NCBI GenBank assembly: GCA_024640765.1
Contig: JAHEEK010000003.1
Location: 62,001-126,000 of the forward strand
DNA from: Nereida sp024640765
Lineage (GTDB): Bacteria > Pseudomonadota > Alphaproteobacteria > Rhodobacterales > Rhodobacteraceae
Direction of reading: 5' to 3'
Length of the DNA stretch: 64,000 nt
The position numbers and the translations under genes are program-made. The notes under the pieces were generated by a model. That model searched no databases. It was not told where the DNA came from and saw only the letters and a program-made list of their open reading frames with translations. This document shows, piece after piece, positions 27,341 through 37,281 of this stretch (positions are counted from its first letter, which is position 1; every line of letters begins with the position of its first letter).

Positions 27341-27997
27341 ATGAACAGCTCACTCGTCCAACTTTTGGTCCTTGCCGGTATTGCCATCTTTTTGGTTTTG
27401 CGTCTGAAAAACGTGCTTGGCACACGTGAGGGTTTTGAAAATCCACCAGAGGCTGTGCAAGATAGCACACCTGTGCGCCGTGAGTTTGAGGTGATCGAAG
27501 GCGGACCTGACCGTGATATCACGGATCATGCCGAAGAAGGCAGCGCCCAAGCCGATGCATTGGCACAAATGAAGGCTGCTGATCCAAGCTTTAGCGTGAA
27601 CGAGTTTTTGGGCGGGGCCAGTGGTGCCTATGAGATGATCTTGATGGCGTTTGAGGCTGGCGATATGGACAGCATCAAAGGGTTCTTGTCGGATGATGTT
27701 TTCGAAAGTTTTGATGGTGTTGTCAAAATGCGCGAAGAGCAGGGGCTTTCCGTCGACGCCACTTTTGTTGGTGTCCGTGAGATGCGTTTGCAGGATGCGA
27801 CGTACAATTCTTCTACAACCGAAGGTGAAGTGACGGTGAAATTCGTGGCTGAGCTTACTTCAGTTGTGACGAATGCTGAGGGTGAAGTGGTTGAAGGTAG
27901 CGCCAAAGAGATCAAACGCCAGAAAGACACATGGACGTTTGCACGCGTGATGTCGTCAGACGATCCAAACTGGCAACTGGTAGCGACTGGCGAATAA
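27341..27997 (+). CDS. Tim44/TimA-like domain protein
   Basis: A 218-residue protein with one N-terminal membrane anchor (LVQLLVLAGIAIFLVLRLKNVLG, first 30 residues) and a C-terminal Tim44-like domain from about residue 85 (FLGGASGAYEMILMAFEAGDMDSIKGFLSDDVFESF). Bacterial members resemble the mitochondrial import adaptor Tim44 and probably serve as membrane-bound adaptors. It is divergent from fxsA with about 130 bp between starts and is followed after 26 bp by smr. In many relatives I would expect a lytic transglycosylase gene (mltA) next; none is present. Confidence 0.85.
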   Translation: MNSSLVQLLVLAGIAIFLVLRLKNVLGTREGFENPPEAVQDSTPVRREFEVIEGGPDRDITDHAEEGSAQADALAQMKAADPSFSVNEFLGGASGAYEMILMAFEAGDMDSIKGFLSDDVFESFDGVVKMREEQGLSVDATFVGVREMRLQDATYNSSTTEGEVTVKFVAELTSVVTNAEGEVVEGSAKEIKRQKDTWTFARVMSSDDPNWQLVATGE

Positions 27998-28023
27998 ACG
28001 TAGATGGGCGCGGTAAATTTGAA

Positions 28024-28614
28024 GTGGCAAAGAAACCCAAAGGCTTAACTTCTGACGACCGCTCCATTTGGCAGCGGGTCGCGGAAACAGCTGTGCCAAT
28101 TCAACACGCGCCCGTTAGTAGACCCGATGACAAAAAGCCCCCAAAGAAAATCCGTGCCGAGCAGCACCCCGCCATTTCGCACTTCAAGGTCGGTGCGTGG
28201 GCGGCCCCTTTGCCGCGAAAGCATGACATTCAAAAAGATATCAGGCAGCAGGTCGCAGAAGCCCCTGTAAACATGGATCGAAAGTCGTTTCAGAACCTGC
28301 GACGCGGCAAGCTAAAGCCTGAGGGACGGATTGACCTGCATGGGATGACGCTTGCAGAAGCCCACCCTGCCTTAATAGGGTTTGTGATGTCGTCTCATCG
28401 CGCTGGGAAGCGGTTGATTTTGGTCATCACAGGCAAAGGCAAACACAAGGACGAGGGTGGACCGATGCCTGTCCGCATGGGCGTTATTCGTCATCAGGTG
28501 CCTGAATGGCTGCGCATGGCGCCCGTTGCATCGCTTGTTTTGCAGGTCAGCGAAGCCCACTTAAAACACGGTGGTGGTGGCGCGTATTATGTTTACCTAC
28601 GGCGCAAACGTTAA
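28024..28614 (+). CDS. Smr (small MutS-related) domain protein
   Basis: A 196-residue protein with a basic, low-complexity N-terminal half and a C-terminal Smr domain from about residue 95: LKPEGRIDLHGMTLAEAHPAL contains the catalytic-type LDLHG-like motif (here IDLHG), then ILVITGKGKH and a final GGGGAYYVYLRR. Smr domains nick or cleave nucleic acid. The start is taken as GTG at 28024 (VAKKPKGLTSDD) since the longer frame runs through the Tim44-like gene. It overlaps the end of convergent hslU by 4 bp. Confidence 0.85.
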   Translation: MAKKPKGLTSDDRSIWQRVAETAVPIQHAPVSRPDDKKPPKKIRAEQHPAISHFKVGAWAAPLPRKHDIQKDIRQQVAEAPVNMDRKSFQNLRRGKLKPEGRIDLHGMTLAEAHPALIGFVMSSHRAGKRLILVITGKGKHKDEGGPMPVRMGVIRHQVPEWLRMAPVASLVLQVSEAHLKHGGGGAYYVYLRRKR

Positions 28615-29915
28615 AGCACGTAGCGGCTAAGGTCTGTTGAACGAGACAGCTCGCCTAAGTGTTTCTCCACAAACGCAGCGTCCACAGTTATCTCATCACC
28701 ACCGCGGTCAGATGCTGTGAAGGAAAGTTCTTCAAACACCCGCTCCAGCACAGTGTAAAGCCTGCGCGCACCGATATTTTCGACGCTTTCGTTCACTTCC
28801 GCAGCAATTTTGGCCAGGGCGGCGATACCTTCGGCCGTGAACGAAACAGTCACATTTTCTGTTGCCATCAAGGCGGTGTACTGACGGGTAAGCGCGTTGT
28901 CTGTTTCTGTCAGAATGCGTACAAAATCGTTCTCAGTTAGCGCGCGTAATTCAACGCGAATAGGCAAGCGGCCCTGCAATTCGGGTAACAGATCAGAGGG
29001 CTTAGCGATGTGAAATGCGCCAGATGCGATAAATAGAATATGATCGGTTTTCACGAGCCCATGTTTTGTCGAGACCGTCGTGCCTTCGATGAGCGGCAGC
29101 AGGTCGCGTTGAACACCTTCGCGGCTGACATCACCGCTTCTTGTTTCGCTTTTGGCGCAGACTTTATCGATCTCGTCCAGAAAAACGATCCCGCTGGATG
29201 AGACTGCGTCAAGCGCGGTTTGTGTCACTGTCTCATCGTCCAACAGTTTGTCGGCCTCTTCGCTAAAGAGCACGTCGCAGCTTTCCGCTACTGTCATTTT
29301 CCGACGCTCGGTGCGGCCTGCAAACGCTTTGCCGAAAAAGTCACCAAGGTTCATTATTTGGCCGCCACCGGGTTGTCCGGGAATGTCCATCGATGGCATT
29401 TGCGGCATCGGTGCAGCCACGTCGAGCTCAATCACAGCGTCGTCAAGCTCACCGGCGATGAGTTTTTTGCGGAACATTTCGCGCGTACCGCATCTTGCAT
29501 CCTCACCGGCGATTGCAGTGATCACACGTTCTTCGGCGGACTTCATTGCCTTTGATTTAACTTCGTCGCGCATTGTTTCGCGGGTCAGGGTGATTGCGCT
29601 GTCCACAAGATCGCGGATGATCTGCTCAACATCACGACCGACATAGCCGACTTCGGTAAACTTTGTGGCTTCAACTTTGATGAAAGGCGCATTTGCAAGT
29701 TTTGCGAGGCGGCGGCTAATTTCAGTTTTGCCAACGCCAGTTGGCCCGATCATAAGGATATTTTTGGGATACACCTCATCGCGTAAATCATCGGGCAATT
29801 GTTGTCTGCGCCACCGGTTTCGCATGGCAACAGCAACGGCGCGTTTTGCGTCTGCTTGGCCAATAATGAAACGATTGAGTTCTGCAACAATCTGTAGGGG
29901 CGTTAAGTCAGTCAT
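28611..29915 (-). CDS. hslU: ATP-dependent protease ATPase subunit HslU (ClpY)
   Basis: The AAA+ unfoldase feeding the HslV peptidase. Walker A is MIGPTGVGKTEISRRLA (about residues 51-67), with the GYVGRDVE pore loop, Walker B GIVFLDEIDKV and the C-terminal sensor region GARRLYTVLERVFEELSF. Length is 434 residues. ATGA overlap with hslV upstream shows a coupled hslVU pair, as usual. Confidence 0.97.
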   Translation of the reverse strand: MTDLTPLQIVAELNRFIIGQADAKRAVAVAMRNRWRRQQLPDDLRDEVYPKNILMIGPTGVGKTEISRRLAKLANAPFIKVEATKFTEVGYVGRDVEQIIRDLVDSAITLTRETMRDEVKSKAMKSAEERVITAIAGEDARCGTREMFRKKLIAGELDDAVIELDVAAPMPQMPSMDIPGQPGGGQIMNLGDFFGKAFAGRTERRKMTVAESCDVLFSEEADKLLDDETVTQTALDAVSSSGIVFLDEIDKVCAKSETRSGDVSREGVQRDLLPLIEGTTVSTKHGLVKTDHILFIASGAFHIAKPSDLLPELQGRLPIRVELRALTENDFVRILTETDNALTRQYTALMATENVTVSFTAEGIAALAKIAAEVNESVENIGARRLYTVLERVFEELSFTASDRGGDEITVDAAFVEKHLGELSRSTDLSRYVL

Positions 29916-30469
29916 GATTTTATCGTCTCGATCGTGAGGTTTCCGTTGGTGTAAACACAGATATCTGCGGCAATTGCCATTGCGCGTTTCGCAATTTCTT
30001 CCGCGTCATGATCACTATCCATAAGCGCGCGGCCGGCGGACAGGGCGTAATTACCGCCAGATCCGATTGCAGTGATATCATGCTCAGGTTCAAGTACATC
30101 CCCCGCGCCAGTAATGACAAACAAGTCGGTTCCGTCCGATACAATCAGCATCGCCTCAAGTTTCTGGAGGTATTTGTCTGTGCGCCAGTCTTTCGCAAGC
30201 TCAACTGATGCGCGGGCTAGCTGGCCTGGCGTTGCTTCAAGTTTCGCCTCTAGTCGCTCAAGCAATGTAAACGCATCAGCGGTTGAGCCCGCAAAGCCTG
30301 CAACCACATCATATCCACCCGGAGAAAGGCGGCGGACTTTGCGCGCGGCCCCCTTCATCACGGTCTGGCCAACGCTTACTTGACCGTCGCCTGCAATGAC
30401 GACCTTGCCGCCTTTACGAACGCCGATGATTGTGGTGCCGTGCCAGCCCGGAAAATCTGAGTTGCTCAT
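29912..30469 (-). CDS. hslV: ATP-dependent protease proteolytic subunit HslV (ClpQ)
   Basis: The threonine peptidase of the HslVU complex. The expected cleavage to expose the catalytic threonine is before T12 in WHGTTIIGVRKGGKVVIAGDG-type sequence; GAARKVRRLSPG, FAGSTADAFTLLERLEAKLE and GSGGNYALSAGRAL follow as in the family. The ATG at 30469 is chosen because GGGAG lies 7 bases upstream and the short propeptide is standard; length 185 residues. It overlaps hslU by 4 bp. Confidence 0.96.
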   Translation of the reverse strand: MSNSDFPGWHGTTIIGVRKGGKVVIAGDGQVSVGQTVMKGAARKVRRLSPGGYDVVAGFAGSTADAFTLLERLEAKLEATPGQLARASVELAKDWRTDKYLQKLEAMLIVSDGTDLFVITGAGDVLEPEHDITAIGSGGNYALSAGRALMDSDHDAEEIAKRAMAIAADICVYTNGNLTIETIKS

Positions 30470-30540
30470 GTTTACGCTCCCGCTTTTGTGCGTGGAAATA
30501 ATATGGTCGCCGGCCGAGTGTTTCACAAGGCGATGTGCGT

Positions 30541-30580
30541 AAGAAAAAAGGCGCACCTTGCTTGGCACGCCTTTGTTTTT
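30541..30580 (-). terminator. Rho-independent terminator after trxA
   Basis: On the minus strand, AAAGGCG pairs with CGCCTTT across a 14-base loop (30547-30553 with 30568-30574), followed by a run of Ts. It lies directly after the trxA stop. The + strand also reads TTTGTTTTT, so it could work in both directions, but hslV starts on the far side on the same strand as trxA. Confidence 0.75.
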
Positions 30581-30596
30581 CGTCTGGCCGCGTCTG

Positions 30597-30917
30597 TTAG
30601 ATGGACTCTTCGATCCAGCTTTGCAGCGCTGCTTTTGGTGCCGCACCGTTGCGGTTTGAAACAACTTCGCCGTCTTTAAAAACGAACAGAGCAGGAATGC
30701 CGCGAACACCCATTTGTGCGGCTGCATTCGGGTTGCTGTCTACATCGACTTTCACGATTTTCACTTTGCCGTCCATTTCGGCAGAAAGTTCTTCAAGTGA
30801 CGGGCCGATTTGTTTGCAAGGGCCGCACCATTCTGCCCAGAAATCTACCACAACGGGGATGTCTGAATTGCGGACTTCTGCGTCAAATGTGTCGTCTGTT
30901 GCTGCAACGGTAGCCAT
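30597..30917 (-). CDS. trxA: Thioredoxin
   Basis: A small cytoplasmic disulfide reductase. The active site is WCGPC with cysteines 31 and 34; VDFWAEW before it, VDSNPNAAAQMGVRGIPALFVF with the cis-proline after it. Length of 106 residues is standard. The ATG at 30917 is preceded by AAGGAGA. It follows addA by 56 bp and is probably the last gene of the tsaE-amgK-murU-addB-addA-trxA run, closed by a terminator. Confidence 0.97.
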   Translation of the reverse strand: MATVAATDDTFDAEVRNSDIPVVVDFWAEWCGPCKQIGPSLEELSAEMDGKVKIVKVDVDSNPNAAAQMGVRGIPALFVFKDGEVVSNRNGAAPKAALQSWIEESI

Positions 30918-30973
30918 TGGGTCTCTCCTTGAGATCTGCGTTGCTGTGAACCTAAGAGTGGGCGGGCACAGCG

Positions 30974-33900
30974 TCAAGATATGGGGGTCGTTTCCAATGC
31001 TTGCATCACCATATCGTGGGGAAGCTCCATCAACTCAGCGGTTTTGGTCCATAGAAGAGCCGTCTTGATCGGTTTGTTGGGGAAAACCGCTTCTAGGGCT
31101 GCCGCATAGGCACCCATTTGGCGCAACAGGCTTAGGGGCGTATCTTGGGGTCTTTCGGGAATGATCGCGTTTGATTTAAAATCGACCGCAAGAATGTGGT
31201 CGCCTTGATTGATTAGTCGGTCAATCGTTCCCAACACTTGCTTTCCCTCAAGCTGAGAAAGCGGTGATGTAATACCAACCTCTGCCATTGCGCGATCAGA
31301 GAACAAAAATTCTAAGTGCGGGGCAGTTAAGACGTTTATGGCCTCTTGAATGATTTCGTCAGCAAGCGGACCGACAGCAAAGGCATCGTTTGTCAGTAAC
31401 AATTGCTTCGCTTGTTCTTGCCATGCAGGCCGAGGCACGTCGGGCAAATATTCGAGAAGCAAGTGTATGAGTGTGCCGCGGCGCATCGCGGCTTCTTCGT
31501 CAAAATGAGCGTCTGATCCGCTATATAGAGCCTTTGCGCCACCCAGCATGGACGGCGAAAGTGGGCGTTGTTTCGCATCACTTGCTGTTGGATTAACCGT
31601 CAGGTGGGTTGGTATAGAAACGGATGTTGCATGCTTAGCTGTTGTGGGCGCATCTGTGGTGGCCCAAGTGCCAACCTCAAAGCGGAAAGGCGCTTCATCG
31701 CCAACCTGCGCCGTCTTTGCACCAAGCTCAGTCACCGCGTCTTCAATGCGCCCGTACCACGTATCCGCCGTTTTGGCAGGGTCCATGACGCCGTCAATCA
31801 TGAGCCACTTTTCAGCGCGGGTCATTGCCACATACAGCAATCGGTCACTTTCTTCGGCAGACAGCCGCTTTGCCTCCTCCACGGATGCCTCAAGACACTC
31901 GGGCATGTCTGCTGTGGCAGGCATCCAAACAGCGGTGTCGTCTTTGTTGATGGTCGGGTCGCGGAACTGGCTTTTCTGCGCGCCAGTTTCAGGAAGAATA
32001 ACAATCGGCGCTTCTAGCCCCTTAGCGCCATGGATGGTCATGACCCTGATTTGGTCACCTGCACTTTCGGCTTGTCGTTTTATCTCAACGTCCTCTACCT
32101 CTAGCCACGTCAAAAAGCCAGTCAGGTTTGGTACGTCGTTTTGCTCGTACGACTGTGCTTGGTCGAGCAACGCATCAATGCCGTCAACGGCCTCTTCACC
32201 CAAGCGGGCGATTAGCTTCCGCCGACCATCGTGACGGGTAAGGGCACGTTCCAGAAGATCAAAGGGGCGTAGAAAATCTGATGAATTTCGCAAATCATCC
32301 AGCACTTCCATGGTTTCAAGAAACTCAGTGCGCCTGTCCCGCATTTCTTGCCAAAGATATTTTTTGGCAGCGCGGCGATGGGCCAGATCGAACAAGTCTT
32401 GCTCGCTCCAGCCAAACAGGGGCGATTTCAGCAGTCCCGCAAGTGCGAGATCATCTTCGGCCGTCGATAAGAAGGCAAGCAGCGCAGTGAGGTCTTTTAC
32501 CGCCAACTCGCCTGCAATTTTCAGTTTGTCAGCGCCCGCAATTTTAAGACCTTCTGTTTTGCAGGCACGGATCAGTTCGTGGAAAATCGCTGACCTTTTA
32601 CGAACGAGAATTAAAAAATCGCCTTCATGAACGGGACGGAACACGTTTGGTGTTTCCTCGTCAGGAATGCCGATTTTCGTATCGATCATATGGCGAATTC
32701 GCGCTGCAATGCGTTTGGCCAAGATCACTGTTGCGTCTTGTGGTGATTTGCGGTCGAGGGGCGTGTGCCAAGGCAGATCATCCTCGGTCTTTTGTGGCTC
32801 AACCGCTGGAAAAATATCCACGCGGCCAGCCAGTTCAGTCTTGAACGCTTTGTGTAAAACTGTGCCGCCTAGGCTTGTCGTATCACCTTTTGAAAAGACC
32901 TTGTCGACGCTGCTCAAAACTGCTGCCGATGAGCGAAACGAGTATTCAAGCTGTAGTGGTTGAAAAGGTTTTTGGATGCTTCCCAGCTTGCTTTGAAAGC
33001 AATTACGCATTTCAGAAAAGCCCGCGGGTTTGGCCCCTTGAAACGAATAAATTGACTGCTTGGGGTCCCCAACAACAAATATAGTCCGCTCTACATCATC
33101 ACGCGCGCCAAGACCGCTGGTGAATTCGGAGGCAAGGTTTTCAATGACGCTCCATTGGGTCGGGCTGGTGTCTTGCGCCTCGTCGACGAGGATGTGGTCA
33201 ATGCCGCCATCGAGGCGAAACAGAACCCACGACGCCATGCTTTGATTGGACAGAAGATCGTTTGTTTTCTCAATTAGATCGTCAAAATCAAGCCATCCAC
33301 GGACTGTTTTGGCAGCCTCATATTTTGGTAGAAAGACACGCGCAAAAGCATGTAGAGTTTTGGTTTTGTGGGCCGCATCGAGCTTTAATTTCAGCTCTTG
33401 TGCGGCTTCAATGCGCTCCATTAGATCATGAAGTTGTGCGGTGAGTTCAGGGTGCTTTTCCGCGATCGCCTTTGTCGGAGCACGCCCAATTTTAGCGCGC
33501 CGATTATTGGCACCACTATGAAAAAGAAGTGGCTTCGCGAGCTCTGAAATAGCGGCGTAATCGAACGTTTTTATGGCATCAAGCGCGTCAGCAAGCTTGG
33601 TATCGTTGGCCGAAGATGTGCGTAAAATTGGAATTAGGGAAGTAAACAGATCGCCTTCGGACCCTTCGAAAGCTTGATCAACCAATGACTTTTCGGTTGC
33701 TCCAGAAGGCAGGTCCAATACGTCTTCAATCGATATATCACTTGCGTACAAGCCCTTGTTTTTGATGATATCGCGCGCGTTTCTTTCAAAATCCTGATCG
33801 GTAATTTGTATCGCCAAAGCATCAAGAAGGTGCCGATTTGGTCCGGTCGAAATATCGTCCAAAACAGCTTCGCGTAGCAGCACGCCTGCACGGTCTTCCA

Positions 33901-34342
33901 TTTCGGTGAATTGGGGCGACACGCCGGCCTCAAGGGGGAACCGCCGCAAAAGCGTGGCGCAAAACGAGTGGATAGTTTGAATTTTCAGCCCGCCGGGTGC
34001 TTCGATCGCACGGGCGAACAGGCGCCGTGCGTTATTGAGATCATGATCCGACCAAGCATCATCAACACCAAGCCCCATTAATTCCTTACGCAGATTGGGT
34101 TCCGGCTTCATTGCCCAATCCCCTAACCTTTGGAACAGCCGGTTCTGCATCTCGCTGGCGGCGGCCTTGGTGTAGGTCAGACACAAAATACGCTCTGGCG
34201 GAACACCGGACAGAAGCAAGCGCGCGACCCTATCTGTGAGAACGCGTGTCTTGCCAGAGCCAGCATTAGCCGCGAGCCACGTTGACATATCGGGGCGGGC
34301 GGCTTGAATTTGCCGAAGGCTTGCGTCGTTCGGGATACTCAT
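30974..34342 (-). CDS. addA: Double-strand break repair helicase AddA
   Basis: The UvrD-type helicase/nuclease subunit of AddAB, the alphaproteobacterial counterpart of RecBCD. Walker A is AANAGSGKTRVL with Lys31; helicase motif II reads HILVDEAQDTSPTQW, motif III FVVGDPKQSIYSFQGA and motif V VMTIHGAKGLEAPIV, followed by VAMTRAEK. The C-terminal RecB-like nuclease domain keeps ILAVDFKSN. Length is 1122 residues from the ATG at 34342. It overlaps addB by 4 bp. Confidence 0.96.
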   Translation of the reverse strand: MSIPNDASLRQIQAARPDMSTWLAANAGSGKTRVLTDRVARLLLSGVPPERILCLTYTKAAASEMQNRLFQRLGDWAMKPEPNLRKELMGLGVDDAWSDHDLNNARRLFARAIEAPGGLKIQTIHSFCATLLRRFPLEAGVSPQFTEMEDRAGVLLREAVLDDISTGPNRHLLDALAIQITDQDFERNARDIIKNKGLYASDISIEDVLDLPSGATEKSLVDQAFEGSEGDLFTSLIPILRTSSANDTKLADALDAIKTFDYAAISELAKPLLFHSGANNRRAKIGRAPTKAIAEKHPELTAQLHDLMERIEAAQELKLKLDAAHKTKTLHAFARVFLPKYEAAKTVRGWLDFDDLIEKTNDLLSNQSMASWVLFRLDGGIDHILVDEAQDTSPTQWSVIENLASEFTSGLGARDDVERTIFVVGDPKQSIYSFQGAKPAGFSEMRNCFQSKLGSIQKPFQPLQLEYSFRSSAAVLSSVDKVFSKGDTTSLGGTVLHKAFKTELAGRVDIFPAVEPQKTEDDLPWHTPLDRKSPQDATVILAKRIAARIRHMIDTKIGIPDEETPNVFRPVHEGDFLILVRKRSAIFHELIRACKTEGLKIAGADKLKIAGELAVKDLTALLAFLSTAEDDLALAGLLKSPLFGWSEQDLFDLAHRRAAKKYLWQEMRDRRTEFLETMEVLDDLRNSSDFLRPFDLLERALTRHDGRRKLIARLGEEAVDGIDALLDQAQSYEQNDVPNLTGFLTWLEVEDVEIKRQAESAGDQIRVMTIHGAKGLEAPIVILPETGAQKSQFRDPTINKDDTAVWMPATADMPECLEASVEEAKRLSAEESDRLLYVAMTRAEKWLMIDGVMDPAKTADTWYGRIEDAVTELGAKTAQVGDEAPFRFEVGTWATTDAPTTAKHATSVSIPTHLTVNPTASDAKQRPLSPSMLGGAKALYSGSDAHFDEEAAMRRGTLIHLLLEYLPDVPRPAWQEQAKQLLLTNDAFAVGPLADEIIQEAINVLTAPHLEFLFSDRAMAEVGITSPLSQLEGKQVLGTIDRLINQGDHILAVDFKSNAIIPERPQDTPLSLLRQMGAYAAALEAVFPNKPIKTALLWTKTAELMELPHDMVMQALETTPIS

Positions 34343-37281
34343 TTCAGCACCTCTGGGTCCGGCTCGTCCGCGACGTCCCACTCCCCAAATCGCGAGAGGT
34401 GATCGTACTCGTTTGCATAGGTGTCTTTTTCAGTTTGCCGGCGCGCAAGATATCCCTGATCCGGACTATCATAGGCCGAAATAAGCGCGCGTAGTTCTGT
34501 TTTGATCTCGGCAATTGAGGTCTCATCAATAGGGGCTGGCGTGCTTTGTAGTGATGAACCCACTTTTAGAAACACACCGCTTTCAGCAGGCACGGGCCCT
34601 AATTCAGAAAACGCACCTTCTTCTATCATCAGCATTTGAAGCAAAAGCTGACGGTCAAAGAGAAGCTGTGGTTTTTTCTGTGGCGGGGTACCTGTTTTGT
34701 AATCGTAGATAATCGCACTACCCGTTTCGGTCATGTCGATCCGGTCCGCTTGGGCGGTTAGGTCGAACGATATGTCGGCAAGCGTAAGCTTTCCCTTTTG
34801 CTCTAGAAGAGTTGGCGTCCCGTATTGCTGCCTGACTTTTTCCTGTTCAACAAACTCGTGCGCAATGCGGTTTAGCTGCCCAAGCCACAGACGTTGAGCA
34901 GTTGGCCAAGGCGCCTTTTTGGCCAACACGTCCTCGGCAATATTGAGAAGTGTGTCGACGGGATCTGGCGTCTGTATTCCGTTCTGTTTGATGAACTCCT
35001 CAAACACAGAGTGAACTACGATTCCGCGCAGCAATGCGTCAGCGGATCGTCGCAGAGAATGGAGCGGCTGTAGCTTGAGGATGTCGCGTGCATAGACATT
35101 GTAGGGATCGCGGATCAGGTGTTTGAACCGAGTGACCGACAAATGGCGGGGTCGGGAGCTTACAGGTGGGCGTGGGGCAGGACGTTTGGCAGGTGCAACT
35201 TTCTGTTGTGGCTTTTCCAATTCAATAGCGAGCTGGAGCCACTTATCGCCGCGTGCCAACATTCCTTTATAAGCCGCCTCACCGTTTTGCTTTGGTAGGC
35301 CCTGAACAAGGTTTGTAATTCTGTTCAACCATCTGGATGGGACTGTCTCGGCATCGCTACTGCGAGCTGAGCGCGATAGCCATATTTTTGGCCCTGCCGC
35401 TGCGATTTGGAAGTCGTGCGCAGATAAGCCAAGTTTACGATCAGGAGATAGCAGGCCAACCTCGTTTCGCATTTTGCGGTTGAGCCATGGATCATGGGCC
35501 GCAGCCTCCGGCCAGCTTCCTTCATTGAGGCCAGCAAGGATAACAATATCTGCGCCACCAACACGTGCCTCGAGGGTACCCCAAATAAAAACGTCTGGTC
35601 TTGGTTGTTCCCGGTCGCGGACTTCCTCGTTTGCTAAAATACGGTGGAATAGGGCCTGATAATCGCGGGGGGATAGGTCATTTCCATAGACCGCGTCTTG
35701 CTGGAGAAGCGTCACAGTTTGCAGCGCTTTCTCACCTTCGTCGCGCAACCAAAGCGCGCCATCGCCCTGAGAGCCGTCGCCGGTTGACAATAGCTCGGCG
35801 TACTTGAGGTGTACCTTAATGAGATGGGGCAGAGGTTGTGTGGTGGTGGCTGAGATGACAGAGACTGCACGCCCTATAAGACTGGCCCACGTGCCAACAC
35901 CTTCGTCTTTTTCACCATTTGCCCATGCCACAAGCTGTTCTTCAGTAGGAAAAGGCATGCCGTATTTGCGGATGTAGATCTCAAGGTTCCGCGTCCACCT
36001 AAGGTGGTTACCGCGATCCCCGCCTGAAAAGACCAGAGGGTTTTTAAGCAGCGCCAATAGCTTATCGGCGTTAACAGGTTCGCCCATAAGACGTGCTGTT
36101 TGATCTAGTAGTCGGCCCGGTGCTGTGAGGTGTAGCGGGATGCCAGCACTGTCGTCAGCCCGAATGCGCCACCTGTCGAGCGCAGCGCTAACGCGGCGCG
36201 TCAGAGTACGATCAGGCGAAATAAGCGCTACCGTTTTGCCTTGCTCAACGGCGTCTCGAATACCGATCGATATCGCTTGTGCCTCAAGCCGTGGCGATGA
36301 AGCGTTGAGAAGCGTGATATCTTCGCAGCACTCTTTCAAATCGCCCAGTTTTGGACCTTCGCTAAGCCATTGATCCGTGATCGGCGCGGGCCGTAGGGCC
36401 AGTGATATCAGTTGCGTCCGTTTGGTCGGCTCTGCTGAAACTGTTTCATCCCATGGCTGTACTTGATCTGGACTTACATCGACCTCATCCATAAACGCCT
36501 TCAGGCGGTACTGCGGATGGTCCTCAGCTTTGTGTTTCTCTGATGATAGGTTTGCCCAATCGCGATTGGTCATGGAAGTGTCAAAACCCGGCAGGATGAC
36601 AGCGCCTTGTGGAAGGCTTGCGATGGCGCGCATCAACCTTGCGGTTGTCCCGCGAGACCCTGTTGAGCCGGCAAGAATGATAGGATGCTCTGGCCGATTT
36701 TTGAGCCAAGCCCCAATAAGCGCATCGACGACCATGCCTTGACGGGTTTCTTTATCGGGCAAAGATGTTTCTGCCAGATATTGCTGTGCAATTGTCAGAA
36801 ATTGTTGAGTACGTTGCCAATGTGCAGAGTGATCCGACACATCAATATATCTTATGGCCTCTGGATCAACCGCCTCACTTTGTATCTCATCAATGAGACG
36901 GGCAAGGCTATCTGCAAGGTCAAACAGGGCAGAGCGGGGCGCAAGCTCTGGCGAAGCCGTGAGTAGTGCATCAATCAGTTGGGCAAGCTCAAGATGTCTG
37001 CGAATGCGTGACACAGGTTGGGGTATGGCGCGTGTTTCTGGTGTATCATCAAGGCCTGAAAGAAGCTTGATCCTCGGCAAAAGGCGCGCTGGGCCAGAGG
37101 CAAGCAATTCTGTGATACGCTGTTCCGAACGACGGGTATTGAATATTAACGTGGTCTTTGCCCATGACATCGGATCATGTCCATGCAGTCGCTGTTCAAG
37201 CCCGCGTGCAATGGTTTTTGGAAAGTCACAGCCGAGGGGCAGATGAAATACTCTGGGCGTCGAGGATTGGGGAAACATCAT
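34339..37281 (-). CDS. addB: Double-strand break repair protein AddB
   Basis: The second AddAB subunit, with an inactive-helicase-like body and a C-terminal RecB-type nuclease (SAIIYDYKTGTPP, catalytic D-x-K). The alphaproteobacterial AddB lacks a canonical Walker A; the N-terminal part reads NTRRSEQRITELL as in the family. VFIWGTLEARVGGADIVILAGLNEGSWP is a conserved mid-protein segment. Length is 980 residues. It overlaps the murU-like gene and addA by 4 bp each, fixing the operon order. Confidence 0.93.
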   Translation of the reverse strand: MMFPQSSTPRVFHLPLGCDFPKTIARGLEQRLHGHDPMSWAKTTLIFNTRRSEQRITELLASGPARLLPRIKLLSGLDDTPETRAIPQPVSRIRRHLELAQLIDALLTASPELAPRSALFDLADSLARLIDEIQSEAVDPEAIRYIDVSDHSAHWQRTQQFLTIAQQYLAETSLPDKETRQGMVVDALIGAWLKNRPEHPIILAGSTGSRGTTARLMRAIASLPQGAVILPGFDTSMTNRDWANLSSEKHKAEDHPQYRLKAFMDEVDVSPDQVQPWDETVSAEPTKRTQLISLALRPAPITDQWLSEGPKLGDLKECCEDITLLNASSPRLEAQAISIGIRDAVEQGKTVALISPDRTLTRRVSAALDRWRIRADDSAGIPLHLTAPGRLLDQTARLMGEPVNADKLLALLKNPLVFSGGDRGNHLRWTRNLEIYIRKYGMPFPTEEQLVAWANGEKDEGVGTWASLIGRAVSVISATTTQPLPHLIKVHLKYAELLSTGDGSQGDGALWLRDEGEKALQTVTLLQQDAVYGNDLSPRDYQALFHRILANEEVRDREQPRPDVFIWGTLEARVGGADIVILAGLNEGSWPEAAAHDPWLNRKMRNEVGLLSPDRKLGLSAHDFQIAAAGPKIWLSRSARSSDAETVPSRWLNRITNLVQGLPKQNGEAAYKGMLARGDKWLQLAIELEKPQQKVAPAKRPAPRPPVSSRPRHLSVTRFKHLIRDPYNVYARDILKLQPLHSLRRSADALLRGIVVHSVFEEFIKQNGIQTPDPVDTLLNIAEDVLAKKAPWPTAQRLWLGQLNRIAHEFVEQEKVRQQYGTPTLLEQKGKLTLADISFDLTAQADRIDMTETGSAIIYDYKTGTPPQKKPQLLFDRQLLLQMLMIEEGAFSELGPVPAESGVFLKVGSSLQSTPAPIDETSIAEIKTELRALISAYDSPDQGYLARRQTEKDTYANEYDHLSRFGEWDVADEPDPEVLK

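Noticed and set aside
31548..32234. Plus-strand open frame of 228 codons opposite addA
   Set aside because: Low-complexity serine/arginine-rich translation typical of antisense frames; addA is certain here.
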